DNA of 64,000 nucleotides, taken from positions 1 to 64,000 of the forward strand of contig JBFLXH010000009.1 of NCBI GenBank assembly GCA_040757295.1. The letters are read 5' to 3'. The notes under the pieces are model-generated. The model was given only the letters and a program-made list of their open reading frames with translations, made no database searches and was not told where the DNA came from. The position numbers were made by a program, and so were the translations under genes. Shown one piece after another: positions 16,589-24,904 of the stretch. This stretch comes from JAGXSE01 sp040757295. GTDB lineage: Bacteria; Bacillota; PH28-bin88. Each line of letters begins with the position of its first letter. The stretch's first letter is position 1.

Positions 16589-17308
16589 ATGCAAATTGGT
16601 GTAGGAGTGTCTGCCAGGCACGTCCATCTATCCAAACAAGATCTGGATTGTTTATTCGGTTCCGGTTACCAACTACAGCCGGAACGATCCTTGTCTATTG
16701 CGACCCAATTTATTGCTAAAGAACGGCTGATATTAAGGGGTCCCAAGGGTGAATTGCGGAATGTGGCTGTAATTGGCCCGCCAAGACCCGAGACCCAGGT
16801 GGAGATAGCGAAATCCGATGGTTACGCCTTGGGGGTTATTCCTCCAACCCGTTTATCCGGTAATTTGCAGGGTTCGCCAGGCCTAACTCTGATTGGTCCC
16901 CAACAGGAAATAATTATTCAGGAGGGGTTAATTGCCGCCATGCGGCATATCCATATGACGGAAGCTGATGCCGGTGACCTGGGGTTTCAGCATAAAGACT
17001 ATGCTATGGTGGTTGTAAAAGGAGCCCGTTCTTTAGTCTTTGACTTTGTTGTGGTCAGGGTGGATCCAGCCAATACCCATACAGAATTTCACATTGATAC
17101 AGATGAGGCCAATGCCTCTGATTTGAAAACCGGCGATTTGGTGGAATTACTGCATGTTAATGATAAGAAACTCCGGCTGGAACAACTGATTAATATGTTT
17201 GATGAAAGGCAACTCAAAATGCTGGAACAATCGATTTCAGTCATTGTCCAGGACGAACGGAGACGCCTCACCATGATGGAGGATATGTTAAAGCTGCTGC
17301 AGAGGTAA
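16589..17308 (+). CDS. PduL-type phosphate acyltransferase, copy 2, with C-terminal extension
   Basis: A 239-residue second PduL. The metal-binding His are in SARHVHLSKQDLD and AMRHIHMTEADA, and TEFHIDTDEAN closes the domain. Compared with copy 1 it has about 45 extra C-terminal residues (KLRLEQLINMFDERQLKMLEQ and onward) that look helical/coiled coil, perhaps for assembly. I chose ATG at 16589 after GGAGGGG; an in-frame start at 16517 lies inside the preceding gene. Having two copies fits the two-PduL arrangement known in Moorella acetogenesis. Confidence 0.88.
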   Translation: MQIGVGVSARHVHLSKQDLDCLFGSGYQLQPERSLSIATQFIAKERLILRGPKGELRNVAVIGPPRPETQVEIAKSDGYALGVIPPTRLSGNLQGSPGLTLIGPQQEIIIQEGLIAAMRHIHMTEADAGDLGFQHKDYAMVVVKGARSLVFDFVVVRVDPANTHTEFHIDTDEANASDLKTGDLVELLHVNDKKLRLEQLINMFDERQLKMLEQSISVIVQDERRRLTMMEDMLKLLQR

Positions 17309-17314
17309 GGTCGG

Positions 17315-17668
17315 CTAGGCTTCTGGCTGCTTGGGATATTTCAAGCCGAGGAAGATGCCAATAAGAGTCAGTCCTAAAATCATGATAAAATCTGAGACAA
17401 TTTCCCTGGTTGAGGGTAATGGCCCATGGGCTCCAATCAGCAGTAGGTAAGTGACCAGGTTAAAGGAAATGGTAACAGACAAAACATTTAACGCAAGATT
17501 AGGGAGGTGCCTTAGCCATCGCATCATAATCCAACTTGCAGGTATAAAGGTAAGTATGTTTGAGGCGAGCATGGCAGACTTTTCCGGCGAAAAACCGATT
17601 AAGTACATGGAGGTAAACCAAAGAAAAAACATTAAAGCCTGGCAAGAAATAAAAGTAGTAAATCGCAT
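17315..17668 (-). CDS. Unrecognised small integral membrane protein
   Basis: A 117-residue protein with three or four membrane segments: TTFISCQALMFFLWFTSMYLI, AMLASNILTFIPASWIMM, LALNVLSVTISFNLVTYLLLI, and near the C-terminus FIMILGLTLIGIFLGL. ATG at 17668 has TTGGAGG just upstream on this strand; a TTG at 17680 overlaps that site. It sits convergent to pduL copy 2 and divergent from hslO. I cannot name a family. Confidence 0.6.
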   Translation of the reverse strand: MRFTTFISCQALMFFLWFTSMYLIGFSPEKSAMLASNILTFIPASWIMMRWLRHLPNLALNVLSVTISFNLVTYLLLIGAHGPLPSTREIVSDFIMILGLTLIGIFLGLKYPKQPEA

Positions 17669-17764
17669 ATGGGCCTCCAAGCTGAATCCAAACTAATCCT
17701 ATTTTAGTTTATCAATTAGTGGTTGTCTAGTATTTTGCCTAATCCCTGAAAGGAGTCTAGTTCA

Positions 17765-18640
17765 ATGCAGGATTATCTGGTTCGCGGGACCGGAGCGGAT
17801 GGGATGGTGAGGATTAAAGCGGCTGTTACAGCTGGGTTAGTTGAGTACGCCAGGAGATGCCACAATACCTTCCCTGTTGCCACAGCTGCTTTAGGCCGCT
17901 GCCTGACTGCCGGGTGTATGATGGGTGTGGATCTAACCGGAAAAGAGACAATAACCCTGCGGGTTTTAGGTGATGGCCCGCTGGGAGCCTTGGTGGTAGT
18001 AGGGGAGGCAGGGGGAACAGTGAGAGGTTATGTGGAGAACCCCGAGGTCAATTTGCCCTCCCGGGATGACGGAAAAATTGATGTAGGCCGTGGTGTTGGC
18101 CAAGGAATCCTGGCTGTTACCAAGGACCTGCGGATGCGGGAGCCTTATATCAGCCAAATCCCGTTGATCTCCGGCGAAATTGCCGAAGATCTAACCCAAT
18201 ATTTCTGGCTGTCTGAGCAAGCACCCACGGCAGTGGCCCTGGGAGTAATGATTGATAAAGACGGCTCAGTAATTTCTTCCGGTGGATACATGGTCCAGTT
18301 AATGCCTGGCGCTACTGACGAATTAGCGGCAATAATTGAGCAAAAGCTGCTCAGCCTTCCGCCGGTAACCGAACTTTTCAGCAACAAAAAAACCCCGGAA
18401 GCAGTCTTGGAACTGCTGTTAGAAGGATTCAGTCCGGTAATCTTCCAGCCTGAACCCCTTTCCTTTCAATGTAACTGTTCGCCGGAGCGTTTTCAACGGG
18501 CGCTGGCAGGGCTTGGGGAGGCTGAGCTGGCCAGCATGCGCGAAGAAGGGGGAGCCGAGCTAAGGTGTCACTTCTGCAATCGGCTTTACCGGTTTAGCGC
18601 TGAAGAATTAGGTCAATTGAGGGAGGAAACAACGGATTAA
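17765..18640 (+). CDS. hslO: Redox-regulated chaperone Hsp33
   Basis: Hsp33 is a holdase chaperone switched on by oxidation and unfolding. The 291-residue protein has the N-terminal fold (LVRGTGADGMVRIKAAVT, ATAALGRCLTAGCMMG) and at the C-terminus the zinc switch, CNC near residue 238 and CHFC near 272. ATG at 17765 follows GAAAGGAG. Presence of all four cysteines argues for a working redox switch. Confidence 0.95.
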   Translation: MQDYLVRGTGADGMVRIKAAVTAGLVEYARRCHNTFPVATAALGRCLTAGCMMGVDLTGKETITLRVLGDGPLGALVVVGEAGGTVRGYVENPEVNLPSRDDGKIDVGRGVGQGILAVTKDLRMREPYISQIPLISGEIAEDLTQYFWLSEQAPTAVALGVMIDKDGSVISSGGYMVQLMPGATDELAAIIEQKLLSLPPVTELFSNKKTPEAVLELLLEGFSPVIFQPEPLSFQCNCSPERFQRALAGLGEAELASMREEGGAELRCHFCNRLYRFSAEELGQLREETTD

Positions 18641-18723
18641 GCCGGTTCCAGATTATTGCAGAAGGGACCCTGAGATTAATCTAGAACTATGCTTATAGAT
18701 AATATCTTGGGAGGAGGAGGCCA

Positions 18724-19257
18724 ATGTCTTTTAATTTTACCTGTAAACTCCCTGAGCCAACTAACCAGAAGCTGAAGTATCTTGCCATCGAGTGGCTGCA
18801 AGAAAGGGGAGTAAACCTGGAAGATATTGCCGGTTTGGTTTATGAGATTCAAAAGCCCTATATCCCCAACCTTAGTATAGAAGACTGCTTTTGCAGCGTA
18901 GACAGGGTGATGGATAAGCGGGAAGTGCAAAACTCAATTTTTACCGGTCTTTCCCTGGATGAGCTGGCGGAAAAAGGGCTGATCCGGGAACCATTGCAAA
19001 CCATGATTAAAAAAGATGACGGGCTGTACGGGATTGACGAGATTCTAGCCTTGAGCATTGTTAATGTCTACGGTTCAATTGGTCTAACGAATTTTGGCTA
19101 TCTGGATAAAATAAAGCTTGGCATTATTAAAGAGCTGAATCAACACAGGAATAGGGTTATCAACACCTTTTTAGACGATATCGTGGCTGCAATCGCCGCC
19201 GCTGCTGCAGCAAGACTTGCCCATCAAACCAGGGATCAAGAGGAAAACCTGGCCTAA
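18724..19257 (+). CDS. YutG-family phosphatidylglycerophosphatase A homologue
   Basis: A 177-residue PgpA/YutG-family protein. The run QERGVNLEDIAGLVYEIQKP, VDRVMDKREVQNSIFTGLSL, IDEILALSIVNVYGSIG and NTFLDDIVAAIAAAAAARLAH is the YutG pattern. Family members include phosphatidylglycerophosphate phosphatases; activity of the Gram-positive YutG branch is less certain. ATG at 18724 follows GGGAGGAGGAGG. It overlaps the open frame of the next gene but not its likely start. Confidence 0.85.
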   Translation: MSFNFTCKLPEPTNQKLKYLAIEWLQERGVNLEDIAGLVYEIQKPYIPNLSIEDCFCSVDRVMDKREVQNSIFTGLSLDELAEKGLIREPLQTMIKKDDGLYGIDEILALSIVNVYGSIGLTNFGYLDKIKLGIIKELNQHRNRVINTFLDDIVAAIAAAAAARLAHQTRDQEENLA

Positions 19258-19282
19258 GCTATTTCAACAGGGGGCAGGCCTT

Positions 19283-20137
19283 GTGGGCAGAAAAAAGAAC
19301 AATCAATTAAATGATTTGAACGGGTCTCAGTGGCTTTATTGGACTGATAGCATTTACCTTACAAATTCCCCCCCTGATGTTACCCATTCCCTGCGGAAAA
19401 AGCATGGGGCAATGAAGCCGCCGGAAGTAATGGCTGATATTATCAGGTTTTTTACCAAAAAGGGGGAAACGGTGCTTGACCCTTTCGCCGGGGTAGGCGG
19501 GACTTTGCTAGGCGCTGCCTTGGCCGGGCGGCTTTCTCTTGGATTTGAACTTAACCCCCTTTGGGTAGATGTGTACAGGGAAATATGCCGCCGGTTTGTG
19601 GTACGGGGGGGAAAACTAGAGCCCAGGGAGTTACCTAATACAGGTCTAGGACCCCCTATAGATATTAACGGGGTCATGGAGCAGGGAGACTGCATGGCGC
19701 TCATGGCCCGATTACAGCCTCTTTCAATTGACGCAGTAATCACAGATCCTCCCTACGGTTGTCAGCATGGGGTTACGGGTTTCAAAGATGAAACAAACTT
19801 CAACATGTTCAACGGAGATGAACCCCTTGATTTTGCTAACGCAAAGAGCTTTGACGAGTACCTAGCCATGATGGCTTTGCTAGGAAAAGAAGTATGGCGG
19901 GTCTTAAAAGAAGGACGGTATTTTGTTCTGATTATCGGCGACCGTTACCAAAAAGGAGAATACATCCCCCTTGGCGCCATGGTTGGCCGGACAATGCAGG
20001 AGCAAGGGTTCAAGTTGAAAGGGATCAAGATTTGGTGCAACAAGGCAACCCAACGGCCATTAAAGCCATATGGCATAATGTCTGCTTTTGTTCCCAATAT
20101 TACTCATCAGAATATCGTAATCCTGCGCAAGCAATAA
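19283..20137 (+). CDS. Solo adenine/cytosine-N DNA methyltransferase
   Basis: About 284 residues. It has the SAM-binding motif DPFAGVGGTLLGA near residue 65 and the catalytic DPPYG motif near residue 157, the signature of N6-adenine/N4-cytosine methyltransferases, with motif I before motif IV. No restriction enzyme or specificity gene lies beside it, so it is an orphan. The start is uncertain: GTG at 19283 has only a weak upstream GGGGG, and the frame is open back to 19217 inside yutG. It is followed 15 bases later by the nitroreductase gene. Confidence 0.85.
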   Translation: MGRKKNNQLNDLNGSQWLYWTDSIYLTNSPPDVTHSLRKKHGAMKPPEVMADIIRFFTKKGETVLDPFAGVGGTLLGAALAGRLSLGFELNPLWVDVYREICRRFVVRGGKLEPRELPNTGLGPPIDINGVMEQGDCMALMARLQPLSIDAVITDPPYGCQHGVTGFKDETNFNMFNGDEPLDFANAKSFDEYLAMMALLGKEVWRVLKEGRYFVLIIGDRYQKGEYIPLGAMVGRTMQEQGFKLKGIKIWCNKATQRPLKPYGIMSAFVPNITHQNIVILRKQ

Positions 20138-20152
20138 ATGGGGAGGGTCTAA

Positions 20153-20812
20153 ATGGATATCCATCAATTGGAAGGATTAATCAAAACCAGGCGGTCAATT
20201 CGAAAATGGCAGCATCAGGCCATCCCTGATGCCTTGCTTGAGAAGGCATTAGAGCTGGCTACCTGGGCGCCTAACGGTGGAAATCATCAGCCGTGGCATT
20301 TTTATGTGGTTAAAAGCAGGCCAGTCATCAATAGGATTGCTGATGCGGTCGAGGCCAAGACGGAACTAATGGCCGGGTGGCCCGAAGCCGATCCTCACCG
20401 TGAGACGGTGGATAAATGGAAAAAGACGGCAGCCTTTTTTCGTCAGGCCCCTGTGGTCATTGCGGTTACCGTCGGAGGATACCAGTCAATTACCGACATT
20501 CTTGTTAACGCCAGAAAAGATTCTGATATTGCGGCCAGGGAGATTTTCGCCAATCGACAATTCTGCAGCACAAGAGTGCAGACTGCAGCCGCAGCTATTA
20601 CTCAAATGCTCTTAGCATTCCACCAGCTAGGACTGGGAGCCTGCTGGATGACTGGCCCGGTCCAGGCTAAACAGGAGATCGAAAAGATCCTGGGGGTTCC
20701 GCCGGACTGGGATTTTGTGGCATTAATCCCCGTTGGATTTCCCGGCGAACAGCCTGGGCCGCGAAACCGGAAACCTCTTTGCCAGATAATGACAATAATT
20801 GATGGGAACTAA
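20153..20812 (+). CDS. Nitroreductase-family flavoprotein
   Basis: A 219-residue FMN-dependent oxidoreductase. The family signatures are the N-terminal KTRRSIRKWQ (FMN phosphate contact), ATWAPNGGNHQPWHFYVV, and near the C-terminus LGLGACWMTGPVQAKQEIEK followed by ALIPVGFPGEQ. The electron acceptor is unknown. ATG at 20153 follows GGGGAGG. The terminator at 20838 ends the transcript. Confidence 0.9.
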   Translation: MDIHQLEGLIKTRRSIRKWQHQAIPDALLEKALELATWAPNGGNHQPWHFYVVKSRPVINRIADAVEAKTELMAGWPEADPHRETVDKWKKTAAFFRQAPVVIAVTVGGYQSITDILVNARKDSDIAAREIFANRQFCSTRVQTAAAAITQMLLAFHQLGLGACWMTGPVQAKQEIEKILGVPPDWDFVALIPVGFPGEQPGPRNRKPLCQIMTIIDGN

Positions 20813-20837
20813 TACCTAGTAATCAATTTGGGAAAAA

Positions 20838-20871
20838 GCGGGGACTATGTCGCAAGGTCTCCGCATTTTTT
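20838..20871 (+). terminator. Terminator after the nitroreductase gene
   Basis: GCGGGGAC (20838-20845) pairs with GTCTCCGC (20857-20864, one G-T pair) and is followed by ATTTTTT. It also argues against translation starting upstream of 20967 for the next gene. Confidence 0.8.
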
Positions 20872-20966
20872 CCAAAAGCTTACAAAATTCCCGAAGGAAA
20901 ACAGGAAGCTTTTGTCAAAAATATGCCCCAGCATTTGGGATAGACAAGAGATGTGGGGTGAAGGTT

Positions 20967-22898
20967 TTGAAGAAGCGAAAGGTGATTCGGGTACGGGTCA
21001 ATGGTAGTCTGGACTCTTTAACTGACATGCTTAAATATTATTTGTACCAGCAGACTGGACAAACTGTGGATGACCTTGTTGCCAAGGTGCTTAGACGCAT
21101 GGTGACAAATCAAACTGTGTCTAAATTGGAAAAGCATGTCAGCCGGTGTTTGCATAAAAACCCCGCCTTTGATCAAGCTTCCAATAACCGGTGGCTATTA
21201 GACACCAGAGGGCAGAGGAGTAATGATCAACTGTACCAGTGGTTGCAAACAACAGGACAAGCCATGAATATTGCTGAGTTGAGGCTTAAGGCCCGGGAGA
21301 GGGGAATAGACCCCGAGCTTATCCAAGAAAAAGATCTGGTCACAGACAGCCGGTTTTTACGCTTAAAAACTGGAAAATGGGCTTTAATCCACTGGGAAAT
21401 CATCAGACAAGTCACCGGGAAGGAACTGGATAAGACGGCAGAGAAGCTGCGTATAACCAGGCAGCCTATGGCTGTAGAAGAGATCGCCCGCAATCTATTG
21501 GCTCACGGTGCGGAGGGGACCGATCTTTTAGCCTGCCTGCAGAAGGATCCCAGGTTCGCTTGGGTTGGTGGGCATCATTGGTATTTGAGGGAATTACTCC
21601 CAACCCCTGCTGACAGTGGTTCAGTAAGGGCCTTTGCCTTGGAACCCTTTCGCAAGGCTGAAACGGCTGCTTTAGGCGAAGCAGAGCTGATGTTAATTTT
21701 GAACGACACTGATCCCAACTGCCGCGAATATATCCTGTCCTCTATGGACTTGGAGCGAGGCTCCCTGAGGATTACTAAACGGATGGACAGGTTGTTTGCC
21801 GGTTTACCGCCAGTGGCTTGGATTTCTTTCGACACGCCGACTGGCCCTTTAGAGGCATGGTATCTCCGGATGGGCGGCTCTATCCTGGGTTTCAGCCACT
21901 GGTTCCTACAAAACGGCCTTGAGCCCGGCAGTAAGCTCCGGATTAAACGGGTTATGGGAGAAGAGCGGATATTCAACATCGAAATTACTAGCGAGAGAGA
22001 GGCAGAGGTATTTACTGAGGGGTCCAGGGTGCGCAAACTGGAGGCTCTTTGGCGAAAGGACCAGACAGAAAATTATTCCTTAGATCAATTGCTTTTGGAG
22101 GTAATGGAACTGTTCCCTGCCGGATTGCCACAGGAGGAAGTAGCGCAAGTAATGACAGCTATTCGACCAGTTTCCCCGGACGAAATCGGGCGATTGTTGG
22201 AAAATACCCCATATTTTGAGCGGACAACTTCAGGTAATTGGCGCTTTAACCAGGCCATTTTCGAAGCTTATAATAAGCTGGCCCGAGAACTCTCCTTGGT
22301 TAGGGATGAAATATCCCGTTCCCAGCAGGAGATTGCTGCTGCCCTTCAGGAGAACCAGCAGCTAGTTATGGAAAAAGAGGGTCTGTACGGCGAATTAATT
22401 TATCTAAAAAACCACCACCGGGATCAGGAGGCTCAACTGCAGGAAAAAATACGCCGTTTAAGGGACCAGTTGGAGGAATTGCAGCGGGAGCATGCCAGGA
22501 CCAGGGCCGAACTGGATAAACAGCTGAAACACCGGGATTGTCTCCAACAGGAAATGGAAAAGGCTAAACAACAGATTCAGACCCTCCGAGCGGAAAGAGA
22601 TAGTCTAAAGATAAAAGCAGAGCAGCTTGAATCAAGAACCTTACAGCTTCAGGGTAATTTAAGCCGATCGCGGGAAGAGATCGAGGAACAGCATTTGCGG
22701 GTGAACCAGCGGCTGAAGGAACTGGAGGCCAAGCTGCATAATTCGATCATTGCCAACGATGACCTTGAGCGAACAGTCGTTAAACTCCAGGAGGAACGAC
22801 GCTTGTTAAAACGCCGTATGAACCACTGGCTGGTACGCTGGGCTATTGCCATCACCTCCGGATGGCGCCGGAACGACAATAGCTTTTTGAAATCATAG
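20967..22898 (+). CDS. Unrecognised large protein: winged-helix-like repeats plus long coiled coil
   Basis: About 643 residues, no family recognised. A short motif of the form D/N-x-R/A-F...W-x-L recurs near residues 64-78 (KNPAFDQASNNRWLL), 126-140 (TDSRFLRLKTGKWAL), 193-207 (KDPRFAWVGGHHWYL) and 414-427 (NTPYFERTTSGNWRF), each after a helical stretch, which looks like the wing of repeated winged-helix domains (HARE-HTH-like). Residues ~440-615 are charged heptad coiled coil, and the C-terminus is basic. TTG at 20967 after GGGGTGAAGG is the likely start; upstream frame overlaps a terminator. Possibly a nucleic-acid-associated structural protein, but that is inference. Confidence 0.6.
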   Translation: MKKRKVIRVRVNGSLDSLTDMLKYYLYQQTGQTVDDLVAKVLRRMVTNQTVSKLEKHVSRCLHKNPAFDQASNNRWLLDTRGQRSNDQLYQWLQTTGQAMNIAELRLKARERGIDPELIQEKDLVTDSRFLRLKTGKWALIHWEIIRQVTGKELDKTAEKLRITRQPMAVEEIARNLLAHGAEGTDLLACLQKDPRFAWVGGHHWYLRELLPTPADSGSVRAFALEPFRKAETAALGEAELMLILNDTDPNCREYILSSMDLERGSLRITKRMDRLFAGLPPVAWISFDTPTGPLEAWYLRMGGSILGFSHWFLQNGLEPGSKLRIKRVMGEERIFNIEITSEREAEVFTEGSRVRKLEALWRKDQTENYSLDQLLLEVMELFPAGLPQEEVAQVMTAIRPVSPDEIGRLLENTPYFERTTSGNWRFNQAIFEAYNKLARELSLVRDEISRSQQEIAAALQENQQLVMEKEGLYGELIYLKNHHRDQEAQLQEKIRRLRDQLEELQREHARTRAELDKQLKHRDCLQQEMEKAKQQIQTLRAERDSLKIKAEQLESRTLQLQGNLSRSREEIEEQHLRVNQRLKELEAKLHNSIIANDDLERTVVKLQEERRLLKRRMNHWLVRWAIAITSGWRRNDNSFLKS

Positions 22899-22906
22899 AA
22901 GGACGC

Positions 22907-22945
22907 AAAAACCATTCCTTTGAATTAAATTAAGGAAAGGTTTTT
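22907..22945. terminator. Bidirectional terminator between the convergent genes
   Basis: AAAAACC-A-TTCCTT (from 22907) pairs with AAGGAA-A-GGTTTTT (to 22945). With A-tract and T-tract on the two sides it can stop transcripts on both strands, i.e. the coiled-coil gene and the amylase gene. Confidence 0.8.
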
Positions 22946-22957
22946 GTATGACAACTA

Positions 22958-24757
22958 CTAGAGCTCTCCGGTAAGGATGATTCCCCCAAAACCTGGTACC
23001 CGTGGCAGAGCCAGCTGATTGCCGGTAACCGGGTAGGAATAACCGGTGCTGCACTCTGAAAAAACAATGTCCGGCGGCACATGAGGCAGGGTGATCACTA
23101 GCCCGTGGTGCTCCTGGTGCCTGTTTAATACAACTAGGGCTATTTCCTGCTCGCTGCGCCTCAGATAACAGTAAAGTCCCCTGTTGTCATCAGCGAATAG
23201 CGTTTCAAAAGTGCCGGTTTTTAGGACTGGGTGCTTGTGCCTTGCAGCAATGAGGGTTTTATATAAGGAAAAGAGATCATGATCCTGGCGGTCCTTTTCC
23301 CAGACCATGGTGCCGCGGCAGCCTGGGTCCGGTCCCCCGGTCATTCCTACCTCATCGCCGTAATACACCATCGGTGCCCCAAGGTAAGTCATTTGAAATA
23401 TAAGGGCGGGCCGCAAGCGGTCCTTTGCTGCCTGATATGCCTCTTCCTCTGTAAGCCCATGGGGCAGATGGTTGATGAACTCTGTGATAATCCTAGCTGT
23501 GTCGTGGCTTCCAAGGAGGTTGAGAAGGCAGCCATGAACCTGCTCCGGGTAGCGCAGGCGGATCAGGCCCAAAAGATAGTCAAAGGTCTGCAGACCAATT
23601 CTGTTTTTTGCAAAACAGTCAATGACCAGGTCTCGGAAAAGATAATTCATAACCCCGTCGAACTGGTCACCCTGCAGCCAAGGCCTGCCATCCCGCCATA
23701 TTTCGCCAACAATGTAGGTTTCAGGGTTAATCCCTTTTGCCACTTGGCGAAACTCCTGCCAAAACTCATGTTCCACTTCATTAGGCACATCAAGGCGCCA
23801 ACCGTCTGCGCCTCTCTTAGTCCAGAAGGCGGCTGTCTCCAGTAAATATTTTCTCGTTTCTGGGTTTTTTACATTTAATTTGGGCAGGTCCGCAAAATCC
23901 CACCAACAGGCGTAGTTTGGCGGGTGTTTTGAAATCGGGTACCCGTAGATATAATACCAGTTTTTGTAGCGCGAGGCGTACCCATGCTGGACAATATCCT
24001 GAAAGGCCCAAAACTCATCACCGGTATGATTAAAAACACAATCCAGCACGAGTTTGATTTGGTGCTTCCGAAAGGTATCCACCAACTTATTAAAAGTGTC
24101 CATGTCTCCGAAATGGGGATCGATTTTCATGTAATCCATGGTATCATACTTGTGATTAGAGACCGAGGCAAAAATGGGATTCAGCCAAACAGCATTAACC
24201 CCCAGTTCCACCAAATGATGAATTTTGGCTGCAATTCCCTGCAGGTCCCCACCAAAAAAATTGGTTCTGGTTGGTATTCCGCCCCAGGGTTCTGTTTTAG
24301 GTGGATCGTTACTGGGGTCCCCATTATAGAACCTTTCGGGAAAGATCTGGTAAAACACTGCCTCCTGAACCCAGTCCGGTACAACAAAAACCTGGTCAGG
24401 CTGCCAGGAGCCGCTAAAGGGCTGCAGGTTTTTCGGGAAGTCAGGCCCGGTTTCTACACCGCCAGAGCCGATCCAGTAACTGAAGCCGTCGGATACAAGT
24501 TGAAAAAGGTACTTAAGCTGAGGTTTGCTGGTAGTAACATAGGTTTGATAGTAAACAGACCTGGGGGTAGCAGCAAAGGGATACATAGTTTTGGGCTGCC
24601 AATCTCCATCCAAATACCAGACCTGGCAGGTTGCCTCGGTTTTCGGCCTGACCCGTAATTTAAGGGATACCGTATCGGGTTTAATCGGTTTAAAATATCG
24701 CTTAACTTGACGGTGATAAAACCGGTAGGGCAGTTTAAAGTCATCTTTTCTGTTCAA
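22958..24757 (-). CDS. GH13 alpha-amylase/neopullulanase-like glucan hydrolase
   Basis: A 599-residue cytosolic-type glycosidase with no signal peptide. Residues ~1-120 look like the N-terminal beta domain (CBM34-like) of cyclomaltodextrinases/neopullulanases, followed by the GH13 barrel. Conserved regions: LVLDCVFNHTGDEF, GWRLDVPNEV (nucleophile Asp), YIVGEIW (acid/base Glu), LLGSHDTARI (transition-state Asp). This domain order fits subfamily GH13_20, which cuts short maltodextrins inside the cell. TTG at 24757 follows GGAGTG. It has no sugar transporter beside it, so it may act on storage glycogen. Confidence 0.9.
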   Translation of the reverse strand: MNRKDDFKLPYRFYHRQVKRYFKPIKPDTVSLKLRVRPKTEATCQVWYLDGDWQPKTMYPFAATPRSVYYQTYVTTSKPQLKYLFQLVSDGFSYWIGSGGVETGPDFPKNLQPFSGSWQPDQVFVVPDWVQEAVFYQIFPERFYNGDPSNDPPKTEPWGGIPTRTNFFGGDLQGIAAKIHHLVELGVNAVWLNPIFASVSNHKYDTMDYMKIDPHFGDMDTFNKLVDTFRKHQIKLVLDCVFNHTGDEFWAFQDIVQHGYASRYKNWYYIYGYPISKHPPNYACWWDFADLPKLNVKNPETRKYLLETAAFWTKRGADGWRLDVPNEVEHEFWQEFRQVAKGINPETYIVGEIWRDGRPWLQGDQFDGVMNYLFRDLVIDCFAKNRIGLQTFDYLLGLIRLRYPEQVHGCLLNLLGSHDTARIITEFINHLPHGLTEEEAYQAAKDRLRPALIFQMTYLGAPMVYYGDEVGMTGGPDPGCRGTMVWEKDRQDHDLFSLYKTLIAARHKHPVLKTGTFETLFADDNRGLYCYLRRSEQEIALVVLNRHQEHHGLVITLPHVPPDIVFSECSTGYSYPVTGNQLALPRVPGFGGIILTGEL

Positions 24758-24797
24758 CCCTGATTCACTCCAATCACCTTCATATCAGGGGAGGGTT

Positions 24798-24825
24798 TTG
24801 CTCCAAGTTTAATCTATGGTATTAT
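24798..24825 (+). promoter_or_regulatory. Promoter for the ABC exporter operon
   Basis: TTGCTC (24798-24803) and TATTAT (24820-24825) with 16 bases between, and TGG just before the -10 (extended form). Confidence 0.55.
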
Positions 24826-24904
24826 TTGAAAGACAGGGGAAAAATATGTTTCCTTTTTTGAGATAGATAAAGGTCCGGATAAAAGGTCCGCAGGGAGGAA
24901 CGTA

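Noticed and set aside
20847..20966. Upstream extension of the winged-helix/coiled-coil gene
   Set aside because: The frame is open but it crosses a clear terminator, and TTG 20967 has the ribosome site.
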